NCBI GenBank assembly: GCA_013365325.1
Contig: JABVXV010000215.1
Coordinates: forward strand, 5,880 to 69,879
Direction: 5' to 3'
DNA length: 64,000 nucleotides
Source: Dipetalonema caudispina
Taxonomy: Eukaryota; Nematoda; Chromadorea; Rhabditida; Onchocercidae
In this document: positions 1-17,770 of the stretch, in pieces
How positions within the stretch are numbered: position 1 is the stretch's first letter
How the letters are laid out: each line of letters begins with the position of its first letter
Notes under the pieces: model-generated
What the model saw: the letters and a program-made list of their open reading frames with translations, nothing else
What the model was told of the DNA's origin: nothing
Database searches by the model: none
Position numbers and translations under genes: made by a program

Positions 1-149
1 TACGATAGGAAAATTAATTACGTAACGTAATGATGGTAGGAATAAAGGATAAATTTAGTAAATATGCAAAAAAATGTACGATAGGAAAATTAATTACGTA
101 ACGTAATGATGATAGGAATAAAGGATAAATTTAGTAAATATGCAAAAAT
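1..149. repeat. 76-bp tandem repeat, two copies
   Basis: Two nearly identical units lie head to tail, the first at 1-76 and the second from 77 to about 149. They differ at one visible base (ggtagg against gatagg near unit position 35). Each unit contains the self-complementary core ACGTAACGTAAT. The array begins at the window edge, so more copies may lie to the left. Confidence 0.9.
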
Positions 150-767
150 TATATTATTATAGTTAATTATTATTATGTATTTTTTCAAAATTTACAAAAT
201 TGCATATTATGTTTATTTTGTTACAGTTGAATAAGAAAAGAAGTTATACATGCTTTTTTTTTTTTCATTTTTTTTTTTTTTTTTTTTTGTTTATAATAAT
301 AAGAATATGATGATGATATGATAGATAGTTTCGTGTTATAGTTGTACAATTAATGATTGAAAACTATAATGGGTAAAAATGTTTGAAAGAAATAAAAAAA
401 TACTTATCATCATCATCATCATCAAACTGGCTTCTTTTATTTTAGATACACTCAGTTATTTCTTTACTTTGTTCTTTTTTTTTTTTTTTTTTCCTTTTTT
501 CTTTTTCATATGACTGTTGAAATTCTTTTTACAACAGTTTTGATGCCAAATTACCTATATCAACCTTTCACCATCGTCTAATTGTTAACTGAATTGATCA
601 ATAAATTGAATGAATAATTTATGGCACGTGTCATTAATTACTACATATTTTTATGTATGCTTAATGTTAGCTATGAAAGTACTAAATGATGTTAAAATGA
701 GATAAATATTTTGTGTTAGTTTAAATTGATCTTAACAAAATTTGACAGTTATCTGATTTGATTTGTT

Positions 768-811
<44 letters not shown>

Positions 812-2186
812 GCAAATGAAATCAAATTGTCAATATTTTATTTTGTTTGTAGCAGTAAATGTAATATTTAAATAGGGTAAAATGTAAAAAAAAAAAAAAT
901 AAATGCATCGATAAATGAAAGAACATTAATGGACAATCGAAAATTAAATTTCAAACCTTTCAAAAGTTCTGAACAATATAATGCTTCCAACATGTATATT
1001 TTTTTCCACAATGTATAGATTTCCCATTGAATCTGAAGAGATGGTATGACATGCGGAAGACGAGGAAAAGAAGAAACGGGTAAGCAAGTGAAGTGACATA
1101 CAATTTTATTTATCAAATTAAATTTCGTTCCTATCAAAGCGAGGTGATCACGCTTTCCAAACTTCCTCTCTCTCTCTCTCTCTCTCCTTCTCTTCTCTAC
1201 CATTCTGAACAGACAAGAATTAAAAATTGCATGGAACAGTGATCAGTCTCTAACAAGGATAGTGGATTCAATGGGAAACAAAAATTGAAATATGTTGAAA
1301 TAACAGGAATAACTAAGCCAAAAAAAAAAATAGAGCAAATAAATGTGGAAATGTTAAATGCCTGCATTTTCAATGCACTTACATGCACTGAAACATTATA
1401 AAAAAAAATTGGAATACCTAACAAGAGAAAGTAAGATAGTTTTTTTTTTACCTTAAAGTTCAACAATAATCCAATCTTTTTGAATACCGACTTCTGTCAC
1501 TTATAACCAATTTTGGACAGAGTTTAAAATTTTCAGGTAGAATAATCATCTCTATCTTATTCGTACTAAAAGGACAGATGAACCTGAATAAGTGAAACAA
1601 GTGTGAGTAACATAGCATAGGCATCAAGAAAATTTAATAAATAAATATTTGATAGAGACATCCAAATTCGCCAATCCAACTTACTATTGTACTTGTCCGC
1701 ATGCGGAACATTGTCACACTTGTTACTGTTAATAACAAGTAAACATAAGAAAACGAGAACTTATAGTAGTGATATGGTAAAGCGATGTACATTAAAAGAT
1801 CTAAATAAATTTTCAGTTAAAGCAATGAAATACAAATAAAGCGAATAAATTTCAAAATGTTTTCATACAATGAGGGAATGCATGGGGCAGTAACAAAAGA
1901 AATGAGAAAAATTAAATTCATGGTACGCCTACCAAAATTATGCCATCCTACATCACAGCTATTGCTTTTTCAGGGCATCTTTGAACAAATTTTTTAACAA
2001 ATGTATTCTGCATAGATTAAAGATTATTTTTTACAATAAGTTTAAATTATATTTTGCAGATAACTGGTTAACAGAAAAATTGAAAAAAATGTTGATATGT
2101 GACGACAAATGTAGACTATATTCCAGGCAGAGAGAAAGATAGAGAATTTTGCCAATTTACTTATTGATACCGTATTATCGTGTACT
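150..2186. other. Non-coding stretch with homopolymers and simple repeats
   Basis: No convincing exon was seen. The stretch holds (ATC)n near 407-424, a poly(A) run of more than 35 bases near 771-808, several poly(T) tracts and a CT-dinucleotide run near 1166-1187. The last few hundred bases before 2187 probably include the 3' UTR of the minus-strand gene that ends there. Confidence 0.6.
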
Positions 2187-4909
2187 TCAAATAACATCTT
2201 CAGTCATAACGGTACGCTTCAAATGATAGTTCGGTAATTGTTCAATCGACTGCCCACAATGACAGCACGTTTGTAACTCAGCGCTGTCTACTTGATAATT
2301 AGTGCTTCCAGTCTGAAAAGAAAAAGAAAACTTCTGAGTCAACGATTTAAAATTGAACCCAACACATATATGTAAATGTTAAACATAAAAAACAACGTAG
2401 TACTGATGAGAGATAAATGAACTTTTAAGCATTTATCATTTAGCCATAAATGTTATATAAAAAGAAGGTATATTACGATCGACAAATGCACTACAATGCA
2501 GAACTAAGGCTATTTCGTATTTAACTTATAGTAATATGCACCTGATATTCTGGGAGTGACACGTTTATAGGTGTTGCAGCAGACGTATATGGTGGAGGAG
2601 GTGAGTTGTTCTGCGAGTGGTAAACATGATGTCTCGGTTCACTACGCCGTTTTGGCATTGATATCGCAGTGTTAGAGCACGAATTATTTTCTGACACTGT
2701 TAAGCCGTGTTGCAAAGATCTATAAAGCAAAGTTTGCTAAATTTGAAATTAATATGAATTAAATGAGTAGTAAAGACCATACCTTCTCAAATTCTCTACG
2801 CGATTTCTAGTCAATGGAGATCCACGGTAAATCATATGGCGTACATCTTGATTTGATACTGCCGGTACCATTTCAATAATTTCACGTTGACAACTGAAAA
2901 TAGCCTGACAACTCCGCGCGAAGTCTTGGTAAGCATCCGCTATGCCCTGCAAAACAAAAATGATTTACGAAAAAACGAAACTGCAGAATGTGAAATGAAA
3001 GCAATATAGAGGCTTCATGACATGGTTCTCATTTGCATCTGATTTTAGGAACAAACCTACAATTCCGATTCATTATTCCTATTTGTTGATAAGCTTGTCC
3101 AGTTTAGGTCGTTCAGTCACTATTGTGTAGTTCTTATTTCCGCTATTCGCCTTTTCATTTTCGAAAAATTCAACAAAAATGAAACAAAACAGTTGCTCTA
3201 ACCTGCATACCATTCCGAAATCTGAACATTTTCACAACTTCCATTTCAGCTCGAAGGTCGGACAAAATTTGTTCAGCACGCTCCTTCGAAGCTTTGGTCT
3301 GAAAAGAAACTTGAAGTACAAAAAAAAGTCACTCTCAGAAAACTTTATTTTGCACCCCTCCACACTGTTAACATTGGCATTCTTCTTGGCAGTAACCATG
3401 CTAATTAAATATGAAATGAACCAGCCATCACCTCTTCAAGCTTTTGTTTCAACAAATAAATGTCACCACCGCGGCGCTGTCTGAAGAACGAAACGCCTTT
3501 CCCAATTTCTCGTTTCAACTTCTTTTCTTTTTCTTCCAAATTCATTACATTTTCTTCCGCATCTTTTACTGCTCGCTCTGCATCTGCTATTTTTTGCAGC
3601 TGCTGGAAAATGCAAGCATTAGCACAGATCTATCCATAAAACAGAAAAATGAATGAGTGCATAACTTTGAACAGTGGAATATTTCGGAACTTTATTTACG
3701 GTTGCCAGCCATTGTATTCTACCTAACTAACATTTTTCCATTATTGTCTCAAATCTCCTTCAGAATTTTTTACATAAACTATTCGAACCATCCTTCTGTC
3801 GTCTTTTATATTTTATTTTTTCGAGACTACCGGGTCTTCTTAATCGTTATACGGAAACACCATACCGAACATACTTTTTCCCCCAATACTGATCAAATCA
3901 AATGAAAAAAAAAAAAAACAGCAAAACGCATTCAGATTATTGTTTATAGATATCTGAGAGCAGCAAAAAATTGGCTTACCTGCACATAATGTGTATATTG
4001 GCGGACAAACTGTAGTTCTTTATCGGTAAACATCTCATATAGCTGCTTAGTTTGTTGCATAACATCATCAATAGCTGTATTACCTGCATTATGCGCCCAA
4101 ACAGCTAATGATTCCATACCACGACGTTGTGACTCGGCAATTTTTATCATCAGCTTTCTGAAAAAGATTTCACTAGTCACAGTTTGCAATTACTATGAAT
4201 GAAAATGTTACCAAAATTATCTCATCATTCAACAATGTATGTTTTCAGCGTGTAGCATAAATTGTTTATCTGATAAATAATCGCATAAAAGGCCATCTGC
4301 TGAGGGTTAGTAGTCCTAACTATCGCATCAAACTTCATTTTACCATCGAAAATACACTCCACTTTCTTCGTTTCCCAATCAAGCAGTGAATGATAGAAAA
4401 CGCCTACTTTTTGTTATTCAATATCCTACATCGGTTAACCAAAGTTCTATTTTGACTCAAATAAAATTGAATCATAAAAAAGTTATTCAAACAAAATAAC
4501 AACATAATGCTTGTCACGACATATATTTGCAGCAGAAAATAGCAAATATTAGTTCAATAAAGAAAGTCTCATACCCTGTAGTGGATAAATCCAGCAATGC
4601 TGACTGAACTGATCCCGAATCACCAAGAATATTGCCAGTGTGGAGAAATTGTGATAATTTACCGAACGAAGTAGTTCGTCGTCCTTCAAAGTTTACTTTA
4701 AAAAAAAAAAAAAAAAAAAAACAACTAATGAAAGAATTGGTTGAAAAACTAAAGGAATAAGAAGAGGACCAAAATTTGCAACCCCTCATTAAAAGTGATA
4801 ACTAAGAAAGGTAAAATTCAAACAAACTTCGAAACGGTTTATCTGTTTTATCAGCATTGTCTCTACTACTACTGCCGCTGCTGCTAATATTGCTACTGTG
4901 GTTGTTCAT
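2187..4909 (-). CDS. BAR-like coiled-coil protein with PPxY motif
   Basis: Eight exons join in frame to 371 aa: 4909-4828, 4695-4575, 4157-3980, 3602-3432, 3298-3203, 2946-2783, 2719-2542 and 2312-2187. The start is the first ATG, opening a Ser/Asn-rich N-terminus. Residues about 70-270 are long, charged and helical with repeated Glu/Lys patterns (for example [15 protein letters not shown]), ending in [16 protein letters not shown]; this resembles a BAR/F-BAR-type membrane-curvature domain. The tail is disordered, with PPPPY at about 311-315 (a candidate WW-domain ligand) and a Cys cluster CCHCG near 346-350. By family analogy it would bind and bend membranes at the cytosolic face. I do not recognise the exact orthologue. 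The gene is followed by rpe in the same orientation upstream, about 2.2 kb away. Exon structure is well supported; the functional label is tentative, and a generic coiled-coil scaffold is the main alternative. Confidence 0.7.
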
Positions 4910-7079
4910 TGTTGGTAAAGCGGAACATGAATGCCTGAATAAAATTTGTTAAAAAACAGATCAAATTTATTCAGCTCAAAAATACGACATAAAATCCACA
5001 GAGAGATTCGAAGGGAATGTAAGCAAGTAAGTCCAAGCAGTTGATACATAACAAAACAAATAAGATGATCCCATGAGATTGAGAATATATAAAAACCATC
5101 TATTGATATCTTTTTTTTTTTTTTTTGTTGATATATGTAAGTTTAATTTCTTTTCTCAGAGATAGTTTCGATGCATAGTACTTCTCCGTTTTTGTAACTG
5201 TGCAAAAAAAAAAAATTTCCTGTACAGCAGAAAATAAACCATCTTATATGTAAGAGATGTAATTTCTTAAATCATAAATGATGAAATACCATCGATAGTA
5301 TATGCTAATGACATTTCTCTCCTAAAAAAAATTTGGAGAAACCTTTGGGATCGTCGCAATGAAATGCTATTCATCGTCATGTAGAATAGTATTAAGTGGT
5401 TTCTGTAGATGATTCCAAAATATATCTTCCTCGGAATGAATGAATGAATAATATGTAAAACATATATTAGCAGGGTGTAATCTCCTATAATAATAAAAAG
5501 CATTGATACAGCGGATATGTTGCTATCATTGACGACAATTTGTACCTAACTACACATGTCTCAACGTCTTTGCAGTTTAACATCGGTTAACAAGACAAGA
5601 AAAATGCAAAAAAGAAATGAAAGGGTCACTTAGTAGAATAACCTTTGTTGTAATGCTCATCAATATTCAGATATTATCAAACGAAGGGTCTGCCCATCTA
5701 GAGGACCCTGTCCATTCGGTCAATTGTGAGGAGAGAGAGAGAGAGAGAGTATGCATACGATGAAGGAAGAGACAACAGCATTAACAAAAGTCAGAAGAAA
5801 AATCGAACATTAAAACAAATGCAATCCACATTATGGGATCATCATAGCATTATGCAAATATTATTAAGCTTTTGGAATATACAACATTAAGTTTAATAAA
5901 AACTCAAACAAATCAATAGAAATGAACATTCTTATATCTGGTAATAAATTTAGGCATAGCTAAAGTAACATACGATATCTAAGAAGTACTACTTGTACGT
6001 TTAAATTTGGGTTATTGCTGCTCAGATCTTAAACCTAATGTTTTATCTTTGTCACTATTATTATCGATTAACGATGTAGTACAAACTAAAATAGAGTAAA
6101 AAAATACCAATATAATGGGTACCAACAAAATGCACACAAAAATTAGCCTTCTAATAGCCCAATTAGAAATCCTGGAATACATTATCATGCGTTCATTAGT
6201 CCAGCCAATTACTTAAAAAATACACGAATAATGGATAAATTGAACAGCCTTGCAATTATCATTTCATTTCACTATATCAAAAACCACTGATCATCAACCA
6301 ATCACTTACACCATTCTTGATAATTTATTATCATCAAAAATTGAATATCGTTCATTATCAAAGTTCTAACTGCAGATTCCAAAGATGTGCTTTTCTCATA
6401 ATAAACCTTTAATCATACAAAGAATTATCACAGATTCAGAATTTCTGAAATTTTAGAAATGAATTCAGCTCATCATATATTGGATTAGACCTTGAAAAGC
6501 AGTAGATGAGATGCAACACAAATTAGACATTAACATTTAATTATTTAGTGATCAACGTGACATGGCAATAACTGATGCATTTCTACCGTTTGATGTCAAA
6601 AAAAAAAACTAAGCGTATCACAGCTTCTGAAAAAATTTCACAATATCTCGAAGTAGAACAAAGAGAAAGGATATTTGTTATGTATTAGAAGTGAACAATA
6701 ATTACCTGCATTAATGAAAAATGTCGTACTTTGAACATGAATAATGCTATATTTAACACTTTATACTTAACACTACAGAGTAAGAGATTTCATTAGTTAA
6801 TCAATTGTACTCTGTAATCATTAATATCAAAGATATTTATTTTCATCTAGGTTACATCTTAAAAAAGCAAAGGAAATGATTATGAACAGAAGGAATGATC
6901 CTCATCACAAATCGATACCAGATTTATGCATTGTTCCAAAATATCCACAAGAAAAAAAGAAAAAAAAAAAAACACAAGAAAGGAATGAAATCTCACAACC
7001 GCGAAAATCATTTTTATGAAAAGCTCAAGACATTTTTACGACTGACATCTTCAGTATCAAGCTATTCCCCTTTTTGATT
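4910..7079. other. Intergenic, no gene seen
   Basis: AT-rich DNA with poly(T) near 5111-5126, a (GA)n run at about 5727-5749 and scattered A-runs. Short open frames here have no splice context or recognisable protein character. The right end probably carries the 3' UTR of the minus-strand epimerase gene. Confidence 0.55.
5727..5749. repeat. (GA)n microsatellite
   Basis: Uninterrupted GA dinucleotides between two genes; no coding relevance seen. Confidence 0.85.
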
Positions 7080-9536
7080 TTACTTCAAAGCTGCCGAAAC
7101 CTTCTCACGCATCTCCTGAAAGTGTGACAATATAAAAATATACTAATACATTAGTTTTATGGAAAGACTCTTTCCATCTGCTTTCCTCATATTTACGGTG
7201 AAAGAAAATTGAAATGGAGTTACAGAAACAGCTATTGAGTAGTTTATAACAATTGCCAATACCAAACATTCTCGAGAGAGCTCAATATTACCAAATCCAT
7301 TCCGGGAAAAAAGTTCACAAATAAAATAAAGAATGTAATCATTACAAACAGGATAAACTGATGCGTATCAGTTTCTACCGTTGGCCATTTTTGTAAACAA
7401 CATATTATTATATTTGCGCTTTAAAAAATTTGTAGAAAAAAAACGGACGGTGATTACTGTCGTTGGATTGGAAGCTTTAAGAATTCCCGTTCCGGAAACG
7501 ATTACATTAGCACCAGCATTTGCGCAAATTTCTACATTATCCAGAGTAACACCACCATCAACTTGAATATTTAAGAATGGATGCGTAGACCGGAGAACGC
7601 GAACTTTCTCCATCATATCTGTCATGAACTTCTGGCCTGCAAGATTGCTGGTAAAAATCTATATATGGGATTTAATTTGATACTTTTAAAGTGCGAAATT
7701 ATTGACAGGTTGAATGTCAACAAATGCTACAAATGTATTTTCTTGGTCAGTATGAAACTACGAATAATAACTATGCTTCCACTTTCATATCTTATAATAT
7801 TGTGAAATATTTCCAATACATTTGTTATCATGCTGCACAGTAGTACCAGAAAATGAATACGGCAAATAAAGTTGAATTAAAATAAACACAAAAAAACTTT
7901 CACTATATTCTGTCATCAAAAATTTCATTTTTCTGCTATTCAAGATGAAACATAATGTTGCATGCAATTTGCAAAACAAGTGCTATCGTTCTTACAAGAA
8001 AATAAAGGCAGCCAATCGACAACCTCCAAATCCAGGTTCAACGGTCATTACTAGAACCATATCAATGCCATTAAGTGTTTCTAATGTCTTTACCGGCGTA
8101 CGAGGTTTTATTGCCACGCCAACCTGTAGAACAAAGCATGATCAGTCTTTGTACATTCAAGCTTCCTTAATCTTGTTGTAAATTTCAAAAGCAAATCTTT
8201 TTACCTATCAGTTATTTCACGCAAAATGTTTCGTCACACATATCACAAGATTGTATAAATATAAGTTAAAAGACAGAGATCGATAACACCCTCAGTTCAA
8301 ACACTACGAAACAGAAAAACTATACACGAAGTGGCATTCGACATATAATATAATCAAAAACTCTCATTCAAGAACAAGAAGAGAGACGACATAGAAATAT
8401 AAGTCAGACGACGGTCACCAAAGACAATGTAAAGGTGAACTGATGACAGCTAAATTTATTTTCAAATATTCACAAAAGTTTTAACATTTATATCAAACTT
8501 ATCTGTGTAGTACTCAGTACCCACATAACATCAAAATCTCCCCTCGTGATGGGACACAAACAAACAATGGTACATCCCTCTTTGCATTCACTGATCTTTC
8601 ATCTACTTTTACCTTATTTGCAATGAAATCTTATCTTAAAGCTCAAACTTTTTTCCACCAACGAAGCACCATCATATTAACATCTATCGACGATGCTTTA
8701 TATGGCTTCAGAATTTGCCTTAGATCAAAAACCATGATATATCGTAGCTGTATTTCTCATTTATTTGACAAAAAATGGATCTAACCTTCATGCCAGACTG
8801 TTTAATTCTGTCAATAAGCATCTGACAGCTTTTATCTGATTCCAAAGCTTCCAAATGAAATACGAATTGGCTTGCACCCGCCTAAAAACCTATTAAAATA
8901 AGCAATGTTTTCTGATTCATGATCCATTCTATTTCCACTCACTCTTAGCAACGCTATCCTATCCAACAGTACACAGCGACCATAATGATAGCTACGATTC
9001 GAATAAATATATAAATGCTATTGAAAGCATAAACAAAGACAACCTTTTTCATTGGTTCCACCCATTGTTCCGGATTAAGGACCATCATATGAACGTCAAA
9101 AAATGGTTCCGGTCCAAGATTTCGTCGCAGACAATCAATAACTAAGAAAGAAAAAAGTAAAAATCTAAAATTAAATTTATCCTATAATATTATTAACCTA
9201 AATTTCCTCACTCAAAAGTAAATGGTAACACATAGTAACAATCACTGTATAGTAATAATTATGCAAGGATGTACGTAATCCAAAGTAGTACAGAAGATAA
9301 GCACAAACAAGAACAAACAAAATAATGATAATAATTGATTAAATAATCAAATTAAACGACACATCACCTGGATGTCCAAATGTTAAATTGGGTACAAAAT
9401 GACCATCCATCACATCGAGATGAAGATAATCAGCTCCATACTGCAATAACCTTCGGCATTCTTCTGCGAGATTAGACAGATCCGAATTTAAAATTGATGG
9501 ACATATTATTGGTTTTAAGGTATTCGTGCTGGACAT
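7080..9536 (-). CDS. rpe: Ribulose-phosphate 3-epimerase
   Basis: Interconverts D-ribulose 5-phosphate and D-xylulose 5-phosphate in the non-oxidative pentose phosphate pathway (cytosol). Six exons join in frame to 228 aa, the usual family length: 9536-9368, 9141-9044, 8881-8786, 8123-8024, 7636-7449 and 7115-7080. Family signatures are intact: [13 protein letters not shown] (residues 38-50, metal ligands His39 and Asp41), DVHMMV (His74), VEPGFGGQKFM (151-159 region) and VDGG (Asp181) for phosphate and metal binding in the TIM barrel. The start is the first ATG, three bases behind a TTTCATTCTAG acceptor, so the mRNA is probably trans-spliced. The last short exon encodes only [11 protein letters not shown]; its donor could be acc|gtccgt (used here, best family alignment) or aca|gtaatc eight to nine bases earlier. 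Confidence 0.95.
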
Positions 9537-9539
9537 TTC

Positions 9540-9551
9540 CTAGAATGAAAT
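9540..9551 (-). promoter_or_regulatory. Probable trans-splice acceptor of rpe
   Basis: On the minus strand TTTCATTCTAG lies three bases before the rpe ATG with no coding exon upstream. This is what a spliced-leader acceptor looks like in nematodes; the assignment is inference. Confidence 0.5.
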
Positions 9552-9552
9552 T

Positions 9553-12117
9553 TGATAAAAAAAACAATCGTATACAAAAATGATATGCGAGAAATTCTTC
9601 CGACAAATTCCAATTATATTAACCAAACTTGTACTCCTTTAACTTTTGCCATGCGCATTTTACTTCCCAATGCTTTAATTTAAGATATTTCAATCATTTC
9701 TAATACTTTAATCTACGACTTTTCAGCTAAAAATACCGAACTGAAATTTCCGGAATCCCACAGCTTTCAATTCATGTCACTACAACTAACTTTTAGAAAT
9801 CAAAGTACCCACATCACTACCATTCCTGATACAGCTTAATCATTATTACAGGTAGGAAGAAGAATGAGACAACAAAAAAAAAAAAAATAATGCTTAAAAT
9901 TAAAACGGTCCACGTCTAATGAAAACATCTCGCTATGAAAAGTACGAATTCAGGAAGTGCAAAGGTTATCATCATATATTTATTGATTAAATTGATTTTT
10001 TTTAGCAATGAAATATCAAATATGATGCATCTAACTTTACAATGTGATTATTAAAAGTAACAAAAAAAAAAAAAAAATTTAATTTAGAAAATGGATGAAA
10101 TAATTAGATGTATGATACTATCATATTACTTTTGTATATTCCATTTTTTGATTAGGTTAACATTCCAATTATAGGTTAACTTTCACAAACAGATAGTAAT
10201 CCTTTTCATTTCCCTTTTAAATTTCCCAAGGAAACATTCCTCTTTCATATTTTCTTATTTTCTAATTCTTTTTTTTTTTTTTTTCTCGATTCATTTAATT
10301 TCATTAAAATTTTTATTGCCTTAATTATGACAGTATTATTTGTGAGAATTTTATCGTAACAAAAACATCTTCCCTTTTTTTTTTTTTTTTTTTTAACTCT
10401 TTCATAATTTTCATTGCTATAAATTGAAATTTCTTCCTTCTTAGATGATATCCATTCTCGGTTAAATTAATTTAGTAGTCATTTTTCTAAATTCTTACCA
10501 TTTTTTTTTTTTTTTTTCTAATTTTTTTCTCTTTCTCACTAATCCATTCATTTCTTCTTTGGTCAATTTTATGATATTTTCTTCTTTTTCTCTTATTTTT
10601 ATCATTTAATTTATTAAATTTTTCGACAAATTCTTGATCATTCCAATATTGTTCAGTTATTTATTTCCATAGATGGTTAATTAGTTTGAATTAATTTTTG
10701 TTTTTTTTTTTTTTTTCTTTTCATTTGCTTTTAGATTTGATTGCAATCAATGGTTTCATTTTTTTTTAAAAAAAAAAGAACAAATTGATATTTCAAAATT
10801 AAATTTTGTTCGTTGAAATGTGCAACAATTTAATTTTGAGCATTCGCAATTGGATGATAGCGTTATCATCATATATATATATACAGATATACCGTTAACA
10901 TTTATTGATTATTAATTTGCCAAAAAATTTCAATGATCATAACAAAAAAGAAAAAAAAAAACACTCTCTGAGCTTTTTGTTTAATAGGTAGAGTCAAAGT
11001 GCAAAAGAATTTGGTGCTCAAATTCTTGAAATGATCATAAAAATAATCGATATTGATCAGAATCCTATAAGACATAAATCCGTAATTCTTAAATAAATAA
11101 TCTAACCGATAACTTTTGCATTCGAACATCACAAATATGGAAATTTCTAAATCAAAAAATTTGCACTAAATTTTGAAAAAATATTCCGTAACGTTAGATG
11201 AATAATATGTTGATTAATCCGTAAAACTTTGAATAATTCGATCATTTTCCTCAAAAGAAAACTGTGAATTCAGAATCCTTCGAGGAACACAACAACTCAG
11301 AGGAGTGTTAGTATACTCAAATTATACTTTCATTTTCTTGGATTTCTTTAATAAAAAAAAAAAAAAAAAAAAAAAACAAGAGCGTAAGAATCACTGACCA
11401 AAAAAAATAAGAGAGCGAAACAAAAATTATCATAAAATCTTTGCATAACAAATAAACAGTATGGAATGCTAACAGTTATTTACGAATTGTCATCTATGCA
11501 ACCTTCACGTATTTCACGCAAATTTTTGCATGGATGCAAAATGTAAAAATTTGGGAATGTTAGCTTATTTCTTAGTAGATTCTTTCAACATTTAAATTCT
11601 CATCATCATTTTATGCAATTATTACGGAAATTTGAAATTCTTTTTTTTTTTTTTTGCATTAAACAGGAGAAGATTTGGTTGTTATATATTCTGCTTTTAA
11701 AACTTTAAAAAAAATGCTATTGTGCTACTGATAGTATGAATAGCTAATTTCAAAACTTCAAAGATTTTTTTTTTTCTATCAAATCAAGAAAGCTTTAGAT
11801 AGGCAACGATAACATTTTTAGAATGATATCACAGCTTAATTATGACTAGCACCTTATTCAGATCATCATTGATCAATTCACCCGATAAAAAAATATCGTC
11901 ACTGCTTGTTGAAGCTTACTTATTTACTAATGAACTGTTGTTATTGTTGTTGTTATTGTTGATCAGATGTGTCTGGAATTATTTTACAAAAATGGTATGA
12001 ATTTTGATGATTTTGTTATCTGTTCAATCGTTGCATTTATTCATTAAACATATCGACTAGCTGATTACTATTGGATCAAAAAAAAAAAAAAAAAAAAACA
12101 TTTTGTATGGTTTGGAT
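9553..12117. other. Intergenic, homopolymer-rich
   Basis: No gene seen. Many poly(T) tracts of 12-20 bases on the plus strand (around 10268, 10375, 10501, 10700, 11641) and poly(A) at 11351-11374 and 12079-12098. The right end probably includes the 3' UTR of the minus-strand sulfatase. Confidence 0.55.
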
Positions 12118-16301
<4,184 letters not shown>

Positions 16302-16380
16302 CCTTACATTTAATTATTACTTGCCTTCTTTTTTTTTTTTGTCTTTCTTCCTGAAATTATTTTCTGTAAGATAGAAGAAA

Positions 16381-16532
16381 GCAAACAATCTTTCTTAAAA
16401 ATACTTTTAAGTCTAACTCGTATAAGACGTATAAGAGTTAGTACAATAATTTTAAAAACAAAATTATCATACGTGATCTTATACGTCTTATACGAGTTAG
16501 CTTAAAAGTATATTAAGAAAAAGATTGTTTGC
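16381..16532. repeat. Large foldback (hairpin) element
   Basis: The left arm (16381 to about 16440) starts with GCAAACAATCTTTCTTAAAA and is matched by the reverse complement of the right arm (about 16474-16532), with a few mismatches. The two arms share ACTCGTATAAGACGTATAAG. The inner spacer is itself partly palindromic (ATAATTTT...AAAATTAT). The DNA or RNA could fold into a stem of about 70 bp. It begins 80 bp upstream of the sulfatase start, in its 5' UTR or promoter region. A MITE-like insertion is the simplest reading. Confidence 0.85.
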
Positions 16533-16683
16533 CTTTTTTTTTTTGTTTGAAAATCTTTCGTAACGTCAAATTATAACTTTACACGTGATAATAACATAAT
16601 ATAAGAAAGATTGTTTGCCTTTTTTTGTTTGAAAATCTTTCGTAACGTCAAATAATAACTTTACACGTGATAATAACATAATG
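16516..16683. repeat. Direct duplication, ~86-bp unit
   Basis: The unit running from AAGATTGTTTGCC through TTTCGTAACGTCAAA to ACACGTGATAATAACATAAT occurs twice, from about 16521 and 16607, differing mainly in the length of an internal poly(T). It starts inside the right arm of the foldback, so the terminal motif of the hairpin has been duplicated in tandem together with flanking DNA. Confidence 0.88.
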
Positions 16684-17770
16684 ATAGAAAACAAATAACG
16701 TCGAATTACAATCGTAATTATCTGAATAGTTTGATGAATTTTTTCTTTTTTTTTTCGAATAACATTATTAATTGCAAACAATAGAAATTTGTACCAAACA
16801 ATGAACAGTAGCATTTTCACGTCATATCTGTTTCTTTACGTATTTCATTTGAACTATGAAATAATTCACAGAAAGAAATTTTATCCTTCTTCCATTTTAC
16901 ATATTGCAACAGTGACATTTGAGGGTCATGCTAAATTGTCCGTAACTATTACAAAAAATTCATTAAATTTTGTTAAATCACCAAAATATCATTTTCGAAT
17001 CTATCTAATTCAACCATTCTTTATGGGTCAATTATTTCTTCTCGTTAATGTATACTTATCATTAAGTTTGGCGGAAAATTAGCTGTTGTTATTAGTACTT
17101 TAAAAATTGTTTGTTTGTTTTAACAATTTTTAGTCAGTAGATGAAAATAAATTTTAGAGAAAAATGGAAAAAAATGAAGAGAATGATGAGTTATTACATA
17201 TGAATTCAACGTATCATATGCAAAATTAACAATTTTTTTAATTAACAAGAATAAATTATTTCATAGTAATTAAATAAATAAATACACGAAAATTATTGAG
17301 AAAATGATTTAATTTTCGCGCGTGATAATTAATTTAAATACGGCGGGAGTAAGAGAAGAGGAAGAGTGGAAATTCAAAAGTTTGAAATTAGCGTAAGAGA
17401 TAAAATCTTTTGTTCCGAATGAAATTCATATGATTTAACAAAATAAGATGCTTTGTACTTTCAGAGATTAACGAGCAAAAATCAACAACTCGTTGATGAA
17501 TCAAAAATTAAACTTCCTAATTTTTGAATAATTATTATATGATGAAAATTTGTCATCTTCTACTAGAATAAAGCATCATTATTTTCTTTTGTTACCCGGA
17601 AAATTCCGGGAGAATTTTTTTGGTGAAAATAATCAATTCTTTGATAAAAATTAATTCTCTTACTCCCATACAAAAATATCTATCGCATGATTAACAGATG
17701 AATGATATTGTTATTGCCATTTGGATGATTTTTTTGGTGGAAAAAAAAATTGAAAAAATATAGCGATCAT
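16684..17770. other. Intergenic, no gene seen
   Basis: AT-rich spacer between the sulfatase upstream repeats and the small doubtful gene. A 97-codon plus-strand open frame at 16789-17082 is the only sizeable one; it has no start context, splice signals or recognisable domain. Confidence 0.5.

Noticed and set aside
16789..17082. 97-codon plus-strand frame upstream of the sulfatase.
   Set aside because: Residue composition follows AT-rich base content, with no recognisable family and no splice or trans-splice acceptor close to its ATG.
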